Shown piece by piece: positions 17,679-26,553 of a DNA stretch of 64,000 bases (its first letter is position 1; each line of letters begins with the position of its first letter). The position numbers were made by a program, and so were the translations under genes. The notes beneath the pieces were generated by a model that saw only the letters and a list, made by a program, of their open reading frames with translations, did not search any database and was not told the origin of the DNA. The DNA is from CAYUQT01 sp964596165 (GTDB taxonomy: Bacteria; Planctomycetota; Phycisphaerae; UBA1845; JAFGLZ01), in NCBI GenBank assembly GCA_964596165.1, contig CAZQTW010000021.1:1-64000 (forward strand), written 5' to 3'.

Positions 17679-17806
17679 TTCCGTTCTACACCGATACGGA
17701 GAAAAGGGCTTCCCCTGCCTCATCGAGACGGGAAACGCGCGTACGGACTCGCTCCTGCGACCCCCTAAGTTCCACAAGCCGAGTGGGATTACGAATTCCT
17801 GACTTG

Positions 17807-18706
17807 CTATCGGGGACGGCCCCGCGACCGACGTAGTACGATCACGAGGAACGACGTGCCGAGCCATCCGAATGTGGCAGGCTCCGGTATCCCTATCTCC
17901 ACGCTGATACCCTGGTACACCGTCCATGCCCATAGTGCATCGCCGGGGAGCCCTTGCACCTCAACCCAAGGCCACCACTCCACTCCGTTGACGTCGATTA
18001 TCGGCGTAACCGGCAAGAGATCCCAACCGTACCAATCGCTCTGCGATGTGCCGGCCGGCCACGTATCGCGAACGGCGTACCCCCCTACCGTGAGATTCAC
18101 CTGCTGGCCGCCTTGGACCACCGCGATCTGGAACATGTCTTCTTGATAGCCGTAGCCGACGACGGTGTGCCCATAGACGACCCCATCGTGAAACGCAACG
18201 ACATTGAGCATGACCGGCCGCTTTTCTTCTATCTCCCCTTTGAACAGATCCCATGTCATGTCACCGCCCAGCAGACCGATAGTGTGCGTGACGACTGACG
18301 CTTCGTACCCTTCGTTCACGGGGGTATTCGGATTGTCCCATTCGATGTATTGCCGGAGGCCCAGGCCGATAGAGGCGTAGTCGGTGTAGCCTTGCAGATT
18401 GGTTCGCATGAAATCAGCGATCGAGTTGGCTGAATGGGTCCTGCAATAGGGATCGGCTATGTGTTGGGGTGAGGCGATCATGTCGCGCGTCGCCTGCGAT
18501 TCGACGGAGGCATCACCGTAGAAGAGATCTCCGCCCCCCGGTAGTCCATCCCAGTACCCCACCATCATACCTGCTGATGTCGGGGCACAACCGTAATACC
18601 AGGAGTAGGTTGGGACTCCCGGAAGCACCATATTGGGCAGGACCGGTGAGGTAAGGAATGCGACGACCATCACCGCCGCGTAGCAGGCTGGACATGCCCG
18701 ACGCAA
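17807..18706 (-). CDS. PEP-CTERM-anchored C39-like cysteine peptidase
   Basis: 299 residues from a TTG start. Signal peptide at ~8-25 (AAVMVVAFLTSPVLPN). The papain-like core resembles the peptidase C39-like family: Cys40 in YYGCAPTSAGMMVGYWDG, His180 in VVYGHTVVGYGYQ and a candidate Asp214 in YAVRDTWP. The C-terminus carries an exosortase signal: IPEPATFGWLG, a short hydrophobic segment (TSFLVIVL) and a basic end RRSRGRPR. After sorting it would be a surface protein. The TTG at 18706 is chosen because AGGAGGGG lies 4-5 bases from it; a frame-open ATG at 18811 lacks any signal. It sits beside the surface-polysaccharide operon. No exosortase gene is in the window. Confidence 0.78.
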   Translation of the reverse strand: MRRACPACYAAVMVVAFLTSPVLPNMVLPGVPTYSWYYGCAPTSAGMMVGYWDGLPGGGDLFYGDASVESQATRDMIASPQHIADPYCRTHSANSIADFMRTNLQGYTDYASIGLGLRQYIEWDNPNTPVNEGYEASVVTHTIGLLGGDMTWDLFKGEIEEKRPVMLNVVAFHDGVVYGHTVVGYGYQEDMFQIAVVQGGQQVNLTVGGYAVRDTWPAGTSQSDWYGWDLLPVTPIIDVNGVEWWPWVEVQGLPGDALWAWTVYQGISVEIGIPEPATFGWLGTSFLVIVLRRSRGRPR

Positions 18707-18710
18707 GAAA

Positions 18711-18718
18711 CCCCTCCT
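18711..18718 (-). promoter_or_regulatory. Strong ribosome binding site fixing a TTG start
   Basis: On the reverse strand AGGAGGGG at 18718-18711 is followed by TTTC and then TTG at 18706-18704. This near-perfect Shine-Dalgarno decides the non-ATG start of the PEP-CTERM peptidase. Confidence 0.6.
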
Positions 18719-18950
18719 ATTGACTGTAACCCGATGCTTAACAAGGGGATACGCATTGTATTGGTATTTCCCGATCGAGGCATCGTCTTCGTTCGGACCT
18801 GCCCGGCCCACGTGGATAGACCCTTACGATATTATTGGGAGCCTCTTACCCCAAGGTCAAGGACGTTTCAGTTTTCCGTTGCAGTTGGTCATGGGCCTTG
18901 GGCCCACCCGTAAAGGATGAAAACGGGGTGCGGCCATCTTGGGCGCCGCG

Positions 18951-18967
18951 GCGGGCAGGATGCCCGC
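18951..18967. repeat. Short GC-rich palindrome, REP-like
   Basis: GCGGGCA-GGA-TGCCCGC is a perfect 7-bp inverted repeat with a 3-base loop, in the intergenic space between the PEP-CTERM gene and the O-antigen ligase gene. The surrounding GGCGGGCAGGATGCCCGCAC resembles a palindrome that I recall as dispersed between genes in planctomycete genomes; copy number here cannot be counted. Confidence 0.4.
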
Positions 18968-19004
18968 ACCACAACGCATTTTCGAGGCAGAACGGGGGAT
19001 AGGC

Positions 19005-20381
19005 TCAGGCGAATGCCGGCGAGCCCACGACAACGTCAGGAACCGGTTCAGACTTCAGTGCGAGCTCCGGTACCAGTGCTTCGCGACGAATCTCATTGGC
19101 CACCGCCCGTTGAAGACAAACCGGCATCAGCATAATGCACCAGAACATCTCGCAGTAGAAGCGACTGACCGTCATCCCTCCCATCAGGAAGGCTACCATG
19201 GCCGTCTCCAGGCCGAAGATCTCCATGCTCAATCCCCGGAGCGACGGGTGCTCCGCCGCCGCCCGTCTCAGCGCACCGATCTGCATGAATGCCCTGATCA
19301 CGATGATCATCAAGAGTGTGATGCCGCCTATCCCCAACTCGCCGAGACAGAGAACGAACGTGTTATGGGCATCGATCTCGAATCGCACGGGAGGATAATT
19401 GGCGATCATCCGGGTGAAATTGCCGATGCCAACGCCGAGAGGGTGTTCAAGCCACATCGCCCAGGCGGCCTTCCAGGTAGGGATACGGCCGGCGGTCATG
19501 ATCACGCCCTGCTCATTGCGTACCTCACCGGACTCGGCCACGATCGTTGAGGGGATGGTGGCCATGCGATCCCAAAATCCTTCATCGGTGAGAGAGTAAG
19601 CACCGATCAGACCGATGAGCCCCATCCCCACCAGACGCAGCCGCCAGCGTGTCGGCACCTTGAGAACCGCCCAGAACATCGCGGCGATGAACGCCGTCAT
19701 GGCCGACCTCGTGCGTGTCAGCACGAGGCCGTTCACCGTGAGGCCCGCCGTGACGACCAGCAGTCCCTGAGTCAGGCGATGCCGGCTGAGCAGAAAGGTC
19801 ATGCCGATAAGCGGCAGCATCGCGACGAAATGGACACCCAATTCCGGAGCGCGGTCGAAATCGGGACCACCGATGTTGTTCAATCGCCCGTCGACGAAGC
19901 TGCTCGGACCGGCGGTGTAGCTCGAATAGCCCAGATACAGGGTGCCCAGAATGAGCGACCACACCAAGACACGATAGGAACGGAGGTCCGTGACGATATG
20001 CGTGAGCAACATGACGAAGATGGCCACCTTGGTCATCTTGTCCAGGTGCTTGTAGCTGGTGGGGCAGGGCCCCGCCCCCGTGACCATGCTGATCCACATG
20101 ATGCCCACCAGGGCGAGGAACAGCAGTTCCTGCGAATGCCAGAAATGCTTGCCCCATTTTCCACGGTGCCAGTTCAGGAAGAAGCCGACACCGAGCAAGA
20201 CGGAGAGAAAGAAGCAGTATCGCTGCCCCATCCAGGCGATCGGCTGAGCCCACCACGCCATCTCCGGATAGGTGAAATAGACTCCCAGATACCCTAGTAC
20301 GCCAATCAGCGGGTATCGCAACGTGCCGATGCAAGCACCCACATACAACAGGATGAACAAGATGGTGGTTAGCGGCAACAT
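19005..20381 (-). CDS. O-antigen ligase/polymerase-like membrane protein (Wzy_C family)
   Basis: 458 residues with about 11-12 membrane segments starting TILFILLYVGACIGTL. The large periplasmic loop shows the Wzy/WaaL ligase pattern (AWAMWLEHPLGVGIGNFTRM, then FEIDAHNTFVLCLGELGIGG), including the conserved His. Members join finished glycan to an acceptor or polymerise repeat units. Last gene of a reverse operon with three glycosyltransferase types; overlaps the gene before it by 13 bp. The close PEP-CTERM gene makes an exosortase-linked O-glycosylation role possible, as known for exosortase A-associated ligases, but that is inference. Confidence 0.8.
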   Translation of the reverse strand: MLPLTTILFILLYVGACIGTLRYPLIGVLGYLGVYFTYPEMAWWAQPIAWMGQRYCFFLSVLLGVGFFLNWHRGKWGKHFWHSQELLFLALVGIMWISMVTGAGPCPTSYKHLDKMTKVAIFVMLLTHIVTDLRSYRVLVWSLILGTLYLGYSSYTAGPSSFVDGRLNNIGGPDFDRAPELGVHFVAMLPLIGMTFLLSRHRLTQGLLVVTAGLTVNGLVLTRTRSAMTAFIAAMFWAVLKVPTRWRLRLVGMGLIGLIGAYSLTDEGFWDRMATIPSTIVAESGEVRNEQGVIMTAGRIPTWKAAWAMWLEHPLGVGIGNFTRMIANYPPVRFEIDAHNTFVLCLGELGIGGITLLMIIVIRAFMQIGALRRAAAEHPSLRGLSMEIFGLETAMVAFLMGGMTVSRFYCEMFWCIMLMPVCLQRAVANEIRREALVPELALKSEPVPDVVVGSPAFA

Positions 20382-21574
20382 GGACTCTCACACCCATTCC
20401 TTATGGCCGCCGAATCCGTCGATAGTCCCGAATCGATCATCAGCCGATGAAGCACGCAGGTCCGATGGGCAACGGCATCCCACGTGAAACGACGCAAAAC
20501 CCGTTCACGTGCCCGGCGTCCCATGGTCGCCGCCACCTCACGGTCGGCAAGCAGATAGAGCAAAGCCTCGGCGACCGCTGACGTACTCTCGCCGTCGACG
20601 CGTAGCCCCGTCACGCCGTCGATAACCGAAGACCCTGTGCCTCCGTCCCTTCCTGCCAGCACACACTTGCCGCTGGCCCCGGCCTCCAGGTAGACGATGC
20701 CGAACCCTTCCGTATCTCCCCGTATCTCGCGATTCGGCATGGCGAACACGTCGCAGGCGTCATACCAGTCGGGGAGTTGTTCGTCCGATACCTGGCCGAG
20801 GAAATGCACGCGGTCCGCAACCCCGCATTGGAACGCCAACCGGCGCAATCGGGGCTCATCATCACCGGTGCCAATAAGGGCATATTGAACGGTCTCGATT
20901 TGACGAGAGATGATCGGCAGAGCCTCGATCACACGATCGAATCCCTTGCGTGCCTGGAGCCGGCCCACCGAGAGGATCAGCGGCTTCGATCCGATCGCGA
21001 GCACCTGGCGAGCGACTCTGCCGTTGGCCGACGGCCGGAATCGATCGGCTGCCACACCGGGGTGCACCACGGCGATTCGTCGGGGATCTGTCCCCAGTCG
21101 GGTCAACTGATCCTGTGTGAAGGCGCTGTTTGCCACGACGAGGTCGGCATGACGGTAGGCCCACCGCATCGCCGCTCGCTTGCCGGCTTCCCGCCAGCCG
21201 GTAATTTCCTCACCGTGGGCATAGATCATCACCGGAAGTCGGCAGAGCTTGCCTACCCACACGGCCACGAGCCCCTCGGGCAGAACCCGACCCGCGTGAA
21301 CCGCCTCAAAACGACCGCCCATCGCCAGGCGAAGCGTGTGCCAGAAAAGGCGGGCGTAGATCGCCGTTGACTCCGGCTTCAGCCACCCGTATCGCCGCCA
21401 GGGCAGTCGATGAATCCGCCGTGGATACGAAGCGTCGAACACGTCGGCGCCGGGCGTTTCCGCTGCGATGATTTCGCTGTCGATCGCGTCCGGCGTGCGG
21501 TAGACATGGTCAAACCACACGGCCGTGCCGCCTCGAGTCGGACTGAACAGCTCGGTGACTACCAGTGCCCGCAT
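20369..21574 (-). CDS. Glycosyltransferase family 4 (GT-B fold)
   Basis: 401 residues. N-terminus MRALVVTELFSPTRGGTAVW is typical for the GT4 acceptor domain. The donor-binding C-terminal half has LILSVGRLQARKGFDRVIEA, VHFLGQVSDEQLPDWYDACD and EGFGIVYLEAGASGKCVLAG with the conserved Glu-x7-Glu. It transfers an activated sugar in the cytoplasm during glycan assembly. Fifth gene of the operon; overlaps the methyltransferase by 16 bp and the ligase by 13 bp, so translation is likely coupled. Confidence 0.88.
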   Translation of the reverse strand: MRALVVTELFSPTRGGTAVWFDHVYRTPDAIDSEIIAAETPGADVFDASYPRRIHRLPWRRYGWLKPESTAIYARLFWHTLRLAMGGRFEAVHAGRVLPEGLVAVWVGKLCRLPVMIYAHGEEITGWREAGKRAAMRWAYRHADLVVANSAFTQDQLTRLGTDPRRIAVVHPGVAADRFRPSANGRVARQVLAIGSKPLILSVGRLQARKGFDRVIEALPIISRQIETVQYALIGTGDDEPRLRRLAFQCGVADRVHFLGQVSDEQLPDWYDACDVFAMPNREIRGDTEGFGIVYLEAGASGKCVLAGRDGGTGSSVIDGVTGLRVDGESTSAVAEALLYLLADREVAATMGRRARERVLRRFTWDAVAHRTCVLHRLMIDSGLSTDSAAIRNGCESPCCR

Positions 21575-22341
21575 TGCCGCACAACCCCCGTGAAGGTCTT
21601 CTCAAACAAGCCGCCGATGAAACCGCTTTCTCGGTAGTACCCCTGAATCAGCCATCGCAACGGCGGACAGTAGCGGAATCGACGATACTCCAGCATCGGA
21701 TGGCTGTGCGCCCATTTCACCAGCCGAAGTCCGGCGTCGCCGCCCATGGATTCAAATCGTCGTTCATCGAAACTCTGAAGGTGACCCGCGGGCGGAAACG
21801 ATCTGCCGCAATGCGGGCACAGACTCTCTTGAACGCCCTCACGATAGGGCGTCGTGCAGATGACGTACCGGCGACTGACCCGAGCCATCTCCCGAAGCGC
21901 CGTTTCGGGCTCAGGCAGATGCTCCAGGACCTCGACGCACGTCACGAGATCGAATTGCCCGTTCTTGAAGGGCAGGCGGCAGACGTCCGCCTGAGTCAAA
22001 TCCAGAGTGCGGTAGCGGGCCCGGGCATAGGCGATCCGACTTGCCGCCAAGTCAAGGCCGACCACCGACCGGAATGCGCGACGAGCCAGCTGCTCGCACA
22101 AATACCCATCGCCGCAACCCACGTCGAGGACCGCCGGCCCCACCCCGGGCGGAATCAAGCGAAAGACCAACCTCACCCTCACCAATTCGATGGGATCGAA
22201 CTCGGGTACGTGCCGGAATCGCCGACCGCCGTCCTCGTAGTAGGCCCGCAGGTCCAAGCCGGGATTCTCCCCTCTTGGCGTAAGCTTCCCGGCCGACCTT
22301 GCCATCACGTCTCCGGGTTGAACTCCCAGCGCGGGACGCAT
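21559..22341 (-). CDS. Class I SAM-dependent methyltransferase
   Basis: 260 residues. Motif I VLDVGCGDGYLCEQLA, motif II LDLTQADVCRLPF and post-II FDLVTCVEVLEHLPEPE are those of small-molecule methyltransferases that use S-adenosylmethionine. A Cys pair (CPHCGRSFPPAGH) may bind zinc. AGGAG precedes the ATG. Position inside the glycosyltransferase operon suggests it methylates a sugar or the lipid-linked glycan. Confidence 0.85.
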   Translation of the reverse strand: MRPALGVQPGDVMARSAGKLTPRGENPGLDLRAYYEDGGRRFRHVPEFDPIELVRVRLVFRLIPPGVGPAVLDVGCGDGYLCEQLARRAFRSVVGLDLAASRIAYARARYRTLDLTQADVCRLPFKNGQFDLVTCVEVLEHLPEPETALREMARVSRRYVICTTPYREGVQESLCPHCGRSFPPAGHLQSFDERRFESMGGDAGLRLVKWAHSHPMLEYRRFRYCPPLRWLIQGYYRESGFIGGLFEKTFTGVVRQCGHW

Positions 22342-22351
22342 AAGGGTCTCC

Positions 22352-23593
22352 TCACTTCCGGCCCGCCGTCATCAACGAGGCCCCGTCCGACGCTCGACTC
22401 GTCCGCCTCGGATGCGTCTCGAGAACGCTCTGGTAGAGTCGCTCGATGAGCCGACTATGCTGTTGCAGGTTGAATTTGGATTCGGCCAACGCCCTTGCCG
22501 CCCGTCCCATGGCCTCGCGTCTCGCCGGGTCCGTCAGGAGTGTCAGCATGGCCGCTGCCAACGCCTCCGGATTTGCCGGCGGCACCATCAGAGCGGTTTC
22601 ATTCGGAATGGCGGCTTCGTCCGCTCCCGGCGTGTCCGCCAATATCATGGCTCGACCGCACGCCGCCGCCTCAATGGCGCATCGAGGAAACCCCACGGAG
22701 CGCACAAGCTGATCCTCGTCGGCCGGACTCACCGAAATGGCTCGCGAAGGCCACACTACGATGTCGCTTGCCTGGAACACCAGAGCCACGTTTTCCAAGG
22801 CGCCGTGGATCCGCACCCGGCCGGTGAGCCCCAGGTGTTGAATCCGCTCGCCGAGCGCGCGGACGATCCGTCCGTCGGCCGTGAGATCGCGACCTACCAG
22901 GTGGAATTCCGTCCGTCCGTCGAACCGTCGACACACCTCGGCGGCCGCTTCGACGAACAGATCCTGCCCTTTCAGCGGAGAGAGATTGCTGACCACCGTT
23001 ACGGCCAGCGCATCGGGCGACCAACCCAGTTGAACCTTGGCGTCTCGCGCGTCCTCGGTGGGTCGGAAACGCCGCGTGTCCACCGCGTTGGGGACGATCA
23101 CGGCCGGGATTCCCGCAAACGACTCGGGCAGGAGCGACTGCGTATACTCCGCCATTGCCCGACTGTTGAAGACGATTGCCGCCGGCCGGCTCAAGCCGAA
23201 CGACCAAGCCAACTCCTCCGGGGTGGGGGCCATTCGAACATGGCACACCGCCGGCACCCCCGCAAGTCTCGCGCTCCAGCCCACCACGCGAAAGCCCGCC
23301 ACGTCGTTGACGTGCACCAGATCGACGTGTCGACGGCGTAGAAGCAGGCGGAACCACACCCCCCACGAAAGCTGCGAACCGACCCAGATACCTCGGCCCG
23401 CGTAGGACGGCGGCCACTGACATTCGAACCCCTGCTCCACCACCCAGTCACGGATCGGACCGTTGGGCGGACAGGCCACCACGAGATCGAAATGCTCTCG
23501 GTCCAGCCCGGAAATCAAGTGCATGAAGCTCCGGCCCGATCCGCCGATACGGGCATCGCTCTCGACGAGCAGGATTCGGTGGCGCGGACTCAT
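22352..23593 (-). CDS. Glycosyltransferase family 4 (GT-B fold)
   Basis: 413 residues. N-terminal RILLVESDARIGGSGRSFMH and later VTVVSNLSPLKGQDLFVEAA, HLVGRDLTADGRIVRAL and the donor site RCAIEAAACGRAMILADTPG with a conserved Glu. Arrangement and length fit GT4 enzymes that extend a glycan from nucleotide sugars. Third gene of the operon; its start overlaps the preceding gene's stop by 4 bp (ATGA type) and it is 10 bp before the methyltransferase gene. Confidence 0.87.
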   Translation of the reverse strand: MSPRHRILLVESDARIGGSGRSFMHLISGLDREHFDLVVACPPNGPIRDWVVEQGFECQWPPSYAGRGIWVGSQLSWGVWFRLLLRRRHVDLVHVNDVAGFRVVGWSARLAGVPAVCHVRMAPTPEELAWSFGLSRPAAIVFNSRAMAEYTQSLLPESFAGIPAVIVPNAVDTRRFRPTEDARDAKVQLGWSPDALAVTVVSNLSPLKGQDLFVEAAAEVCRRFDGRTEFHLVGRDLTADGRIVRALGERIQHLGLTGRVRIHGALENVALVFQASDIVVWPSRAISVSPADEDQLVRSVGFPRCAIEAAACGRAMILADTPGADEAAIPNETALMVPPANPEALAAAMLTLLTDPARREAMGRAARALAESKFNLQQHSRLIERLYQSVLETHPRRTSRASDGASLMTAGRK

Positions 23594-24528
23594 GTCATCG
23601 ACCCTCTCGCCATCGCCAGCATTGCCGACAGCGCCGCCTTATCCGGCCGTGTGAGCCACGATCGACACGCCGCCCTGAAACCGTCCCATCGCCGCCCTTG
23701 CCGTGCGAGAATCGCGGAGTGGTCCAGATAGGCCCGACTCAGGGGCTCGGCCACCGCGCGTCGAACCGCCCGATCGCATCGCCGCAACCACCGGCGAAGA
23801 TCGCGATACGCCCGTATGGTCTCTCGTTGTGACTTCTCGACGTCCGTTCGGACCGCACTGCCGGTGCGACGGTAGTAGGCCGCCACCGGTTCGCAGACCG
23901 CCGCGAACTTCCTCGACGCCGCCACGGCCCGCATGACCAGATGGACGTCTTCGGCCACATGGAGCGCTCCACTAAAGCCGGCCACGCGTTCGAACAACGA
24001 CCGCTTCAGCATCATCGTGATGGTGGCCCCGAAGCCGTGACGGATGAACGAGGGGACGTCTTCTCGCGTGAACACGATTTGGTCCCATGTATTGGCTTGG
24101 GCCAATCGCCACATCAGCCATTCGTTCTTCTGAAATCCGGTCCCGTCTTGTCGCCCGTTCTCGTCGATGTAGTGGTAGTTCCCGGATACGAGGTCGATCT
24201 CCTCATCGGACGCCGCCAGCGCCACCTGACGGTCCAACTTGCTCGGATACCACACGTCGTCCGCATCCAGCCAGGCCAGGAACTCCCCGCGGGCGACGGC
24301 GGCCCCATGATTTCGAGCATCGCCCGGTCCCACGTGAGGCGTCGAAACGAGCCGAATCCGCCCGCCATAGGCGCGCGCAACGTCGGCCGTGCCGTCGGTG
24401 GATCCGTCGTCGACGATGATGAGCTCCCAATCGCCATAGGTCTGCGCGAAGACGCTCTCCACCGCGCGCGAAAGCGTACCGACCGCGTTGTAGGCGGGAA
24501 TAACCACGCTGACATGCGGACAGGTCAT
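23590..24528 (-). CDS. Glycosyltransferase family 2 (GT-A fold)
   Basis: 312 residues. MTCPHVSVVIPAYNAVGTLS, LIIVDDGSTDGTADVARAYG and LAWLDADDVWYPSKLDRQ give the nucleotide-sugar and DxD metal sites. The ATG at 24528 is chosen because it overlaps the previous stop by 4 bp, while an upstream open frame to 24900 carries no family residues. The C-terminus is a helical, Arg-rich region. The protein is a close paralogue of its upstream neighbour (shared HVAEDVHLVMRA-like block and RRTGSA/RNRRSSA motif), suggesting tandem duplication. Confidence 0.88.
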   Translation of the reverse strand: MTCPHVSVVIPAYNAVGTLSRAVESVFAQTYGDWELIIVDDGSTDGTADVARAYGGRIRLVSTPHVGPGDARNHGAAVARGEFLAWLDADDVWYPSKLDRQVALAASDEEIDLVSGNYHYIDENGRQDGTGFQKNEWLMWRLAQANTWDQIVFTREDVPSFIRHGFGATITMMLKRSLFERVAGFSGALHVAEDVHLVMRAVAASRKFAAVCEPVAAYYRRTGSAVRTDVEKSQRETIRAYRDLRRWLRRCDRAVRRAVAEPLSRAYLDHSAILARQGRRWDGFRAACRSWLTRPDKAALSAMLAMARGSMT

Positions 24529-25514
24529 GCCATCACCCCGAATAGGAAGTCCTGGACGGGGTCTGCTTCCGAAGGGCTCGGCTCCGACCGGATCGGACGG
24601 TTTACCGACACAACCGTCCGCAACGTCCTCCAGCTCAGGCGCTCGCCGAACGCCCGTCCGGCGGCCAGGGTGGCGGAGAACCGGCGGCGTTGACGGGCCA
24701 GGAGATAGGCCAGATCGGTTCGCGTTCGGGTGATTTCCTCTCGGATCGCGCGAACCATACCGCGCGGCAACCGATGATGACGGACGAGATCCGACAACAC
24801 CTCGAGCGTCACGCGGTGGCGCTCCTCCGCATCCCGGTGTGAGGCCGAGCTCCGTCTGTTGCGATAGGCCGCACCGGGACGGCAAACGGCGCCGAAGCAT
24901 CGCGCCTGCGCCACCAATCGATACATCAGGTGAATGTCTTCGGCCACATGGAATCGCTCATCCATCCCGCCGATTCGACGGAACGTGTCTGTCCGGACGA
25001 GCATGGTCGACATGATGCCGAATCGGTGCCGGGCGTAGGCCTCGGCCGCCTCCGGGCCGAAGACGATCGTTCTGGGTCCGTTCTCGTCCGCCCGGCCACC
25101 CACCATTGGATGATCCGCAAATGCCTCGCCGGACAACCGACCCGTCTCTTCCACCGTGTGATAGTTGCTCATGACAAAGTCGATCGAATCCGTCAGCAGT
25201 GCCAGGCCGAGTTGATCGCGAAGCTTGTGCGGATACCAGAAGTCGTCCGCGTCGAGGAAGGCCAGCCACTCTCCGCGGGCGAGCGACGCACCGTAGTTCC
25301 TCGCCGCTGCCACGCCACGGTGCGGTTGATGAACGGACCGGATAGACCCGCTGTAGGCCGCCAGACGACAGGCCGTCCCGTCCGTCGAGCCGTCGTCCAC
25401 CACGATGATCTCGCGATTGTCAACGGATTGTTCGAGGACGCTCTCGATGGCGTGGCCCACATACGGGGCCGCGTTGTACGCCGGGATGATCACACTGACG
25501 GTCACGTTGGCCAT
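24525..25514 (-). CDS. Glycosyltransferase family 2 (GT-A fold), paralogue of next gene
   Basis: 329 residues and the first gene of the six-gene reverse operon. MANVTVSVIIPAYNAAPYVG, IIVVDDGSTDGTACRLAAY and LAFLDADDFWYPHKLRDQ are the GT2 core. FHVAEDIHLMYRLVAQARCF matches the neighbour's block. The ATG at 25514 follows GAGGTGAG; the longer frame to 25679 has no support. It should add an early sugar to the glycan. A promoter could not be placed with confidence. Confidence 0.88.
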   Translation of the reverse strand: MANVTVSVIIPAYNAAPYVGHAIESVLEQSVDNREIIVVDDGSTDGTACRLAAYSGSIRSVHQPHRGVAAARNYGASLARGEWLAFLDADDFWYPHKLRDQLGLALLTDSIDFVMSNYHTVEETGRLSGEAFADHPMVGGRADENGPRTIVFGPEAAEAYARHRFGIMSTMLVRTDTFRRIGGMDERFHVAEDIHLMYRLVAQARCFGAVCRPGAAYRNRRSSASHRDAEERHRVTLEVLSDLVRHHRLPRGMVRAIREEITRTRTDLAYLLARQRRRFSATLAAGRAFGERLSWRTLRTVVSVNRPIRSEPSPSEADPVQDFLFGVMA

Positions 25515-25789
25515 CGGCTCACCTCGTAGTACCGGACACGTGTGCCCCTGCCGCTCTCTCGCCATCCCATATATCGGACCGTAAGCCGGGCATGTTGAGA
25601 TAAGACTCGACGTGCGGCGGCTGACCTTGCACCTGCTTTCCAAACAGGTTAGGTTCGCAGCCGTCCCAATTCGCGCCAAAGTCGACTGTTGTTAGCTAAT
25701 TAGTGGGCATGGTTGGATGGCAGTGTTGAGAGGTGGGCACTTGGTGCCTTGGGGGAGTCGCTTAGGCCTGCGGACTTCTATCAGGACTC
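25515..25789. other. Intergenic stretch before the polysaccharide operon
   Basis: Roughly 275 bases upstream of the reverse operon and downstream of the broken sialidase. I see no gene or clear hairpin. A TATATG at about 25570 on the reverse strand is a weak -10 candidate without a matching -35 box. Confidence 0.4.
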
Positions 25790-26527
25790 GGCCCACAGAG
25801 CCACAGCGGTGGACATGTATGGTCTCTTCGCTCGGAAGGCGTTACTCCAGGTCAACATGACGATGGATCCGTCGTCCAGCTCTACGAATTTCCCGTCGCC
25901 GAAAGCGCCAGGCGACCTGTCTGATCAGCGGCGATTGGAAAGGCCGCTGAGAGGCTCCTTCCCCCGTCGACGGAAAGACTGCCATACATGGCCTGAGGCC
26001 CCTGGGGTACCGTCACCTCGATGGGCAGCAGCAGGGAACCGCACGAGATCACCAGCGGGCGGCTGCCGCAATAGCGATTCGAGGGCAAAGCCGGGATTCC
26101 CATCTTGCGAGCGGGGGACCAGGAACAACCGCCGTCGATGGTGGTGGCCACCCACATCCGCTGCCGAAGCGCCCGACCTTCTTCGCTGAAGATGTACACG
26201 TCCGGCTTTTGGGCCTCGACCGTGGTGAAGAACGCCAGCACACTGCCGTCCGCCGCTTCGACTACAACGCCCGTGTGAACGGACTCGGGATGCTCGCCTT
26301 TCATACCGTCGTAGGTGGTGGTGGGCGCCGACCACGTTCGCCCCGCGTCCGAAGACCGCTGCAGCAGCAGGATGCCGTCGCGTGCGTGTTTGGCCGAGCC
26401 TTTGATAGACACACAGGAGATCGCCACGACGCGTCAATGTCGAAGCGGGGTACACGCAGACCGACGTTTCCTGCCGGGATCCGACATTCGGCGAAACGAC
26501 CACGTCGTGGATGACCTCAACCTTCAT
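25790..26527 (-). pseudogene. Exo-alpha-sialidase (BNR repeat) remnant with at least two frame changes
   Basis: The piece starting at 26527 reads MKVEVIHDVVVSPNVG and RRGDLLCVYQ, then moves out of frame at AAAGG (26401-26405). Reading resumes in a second frame as GSAKHARDGILLLQRSSDAG through FPIAADQTGRLAL; removing one A of the AAA run would join them. Near 25900 the frame changes again: the best continuation FGDGKFVELDDGSIVMLTWS lies in a third frame that stops near 25790. Asp-box-like SxDGGxxWS motifs (SSDAGRTWS, TIDGGCSWS) identify the neuraminidase-type beta-propeller. About half of a normal protein is left. A sequencing error could explain the first shift, not the shortness. Confidence 0.65.
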
Positions 26528-26553
26528 GTTCCAACCCCGGAATTCGGACTCGA

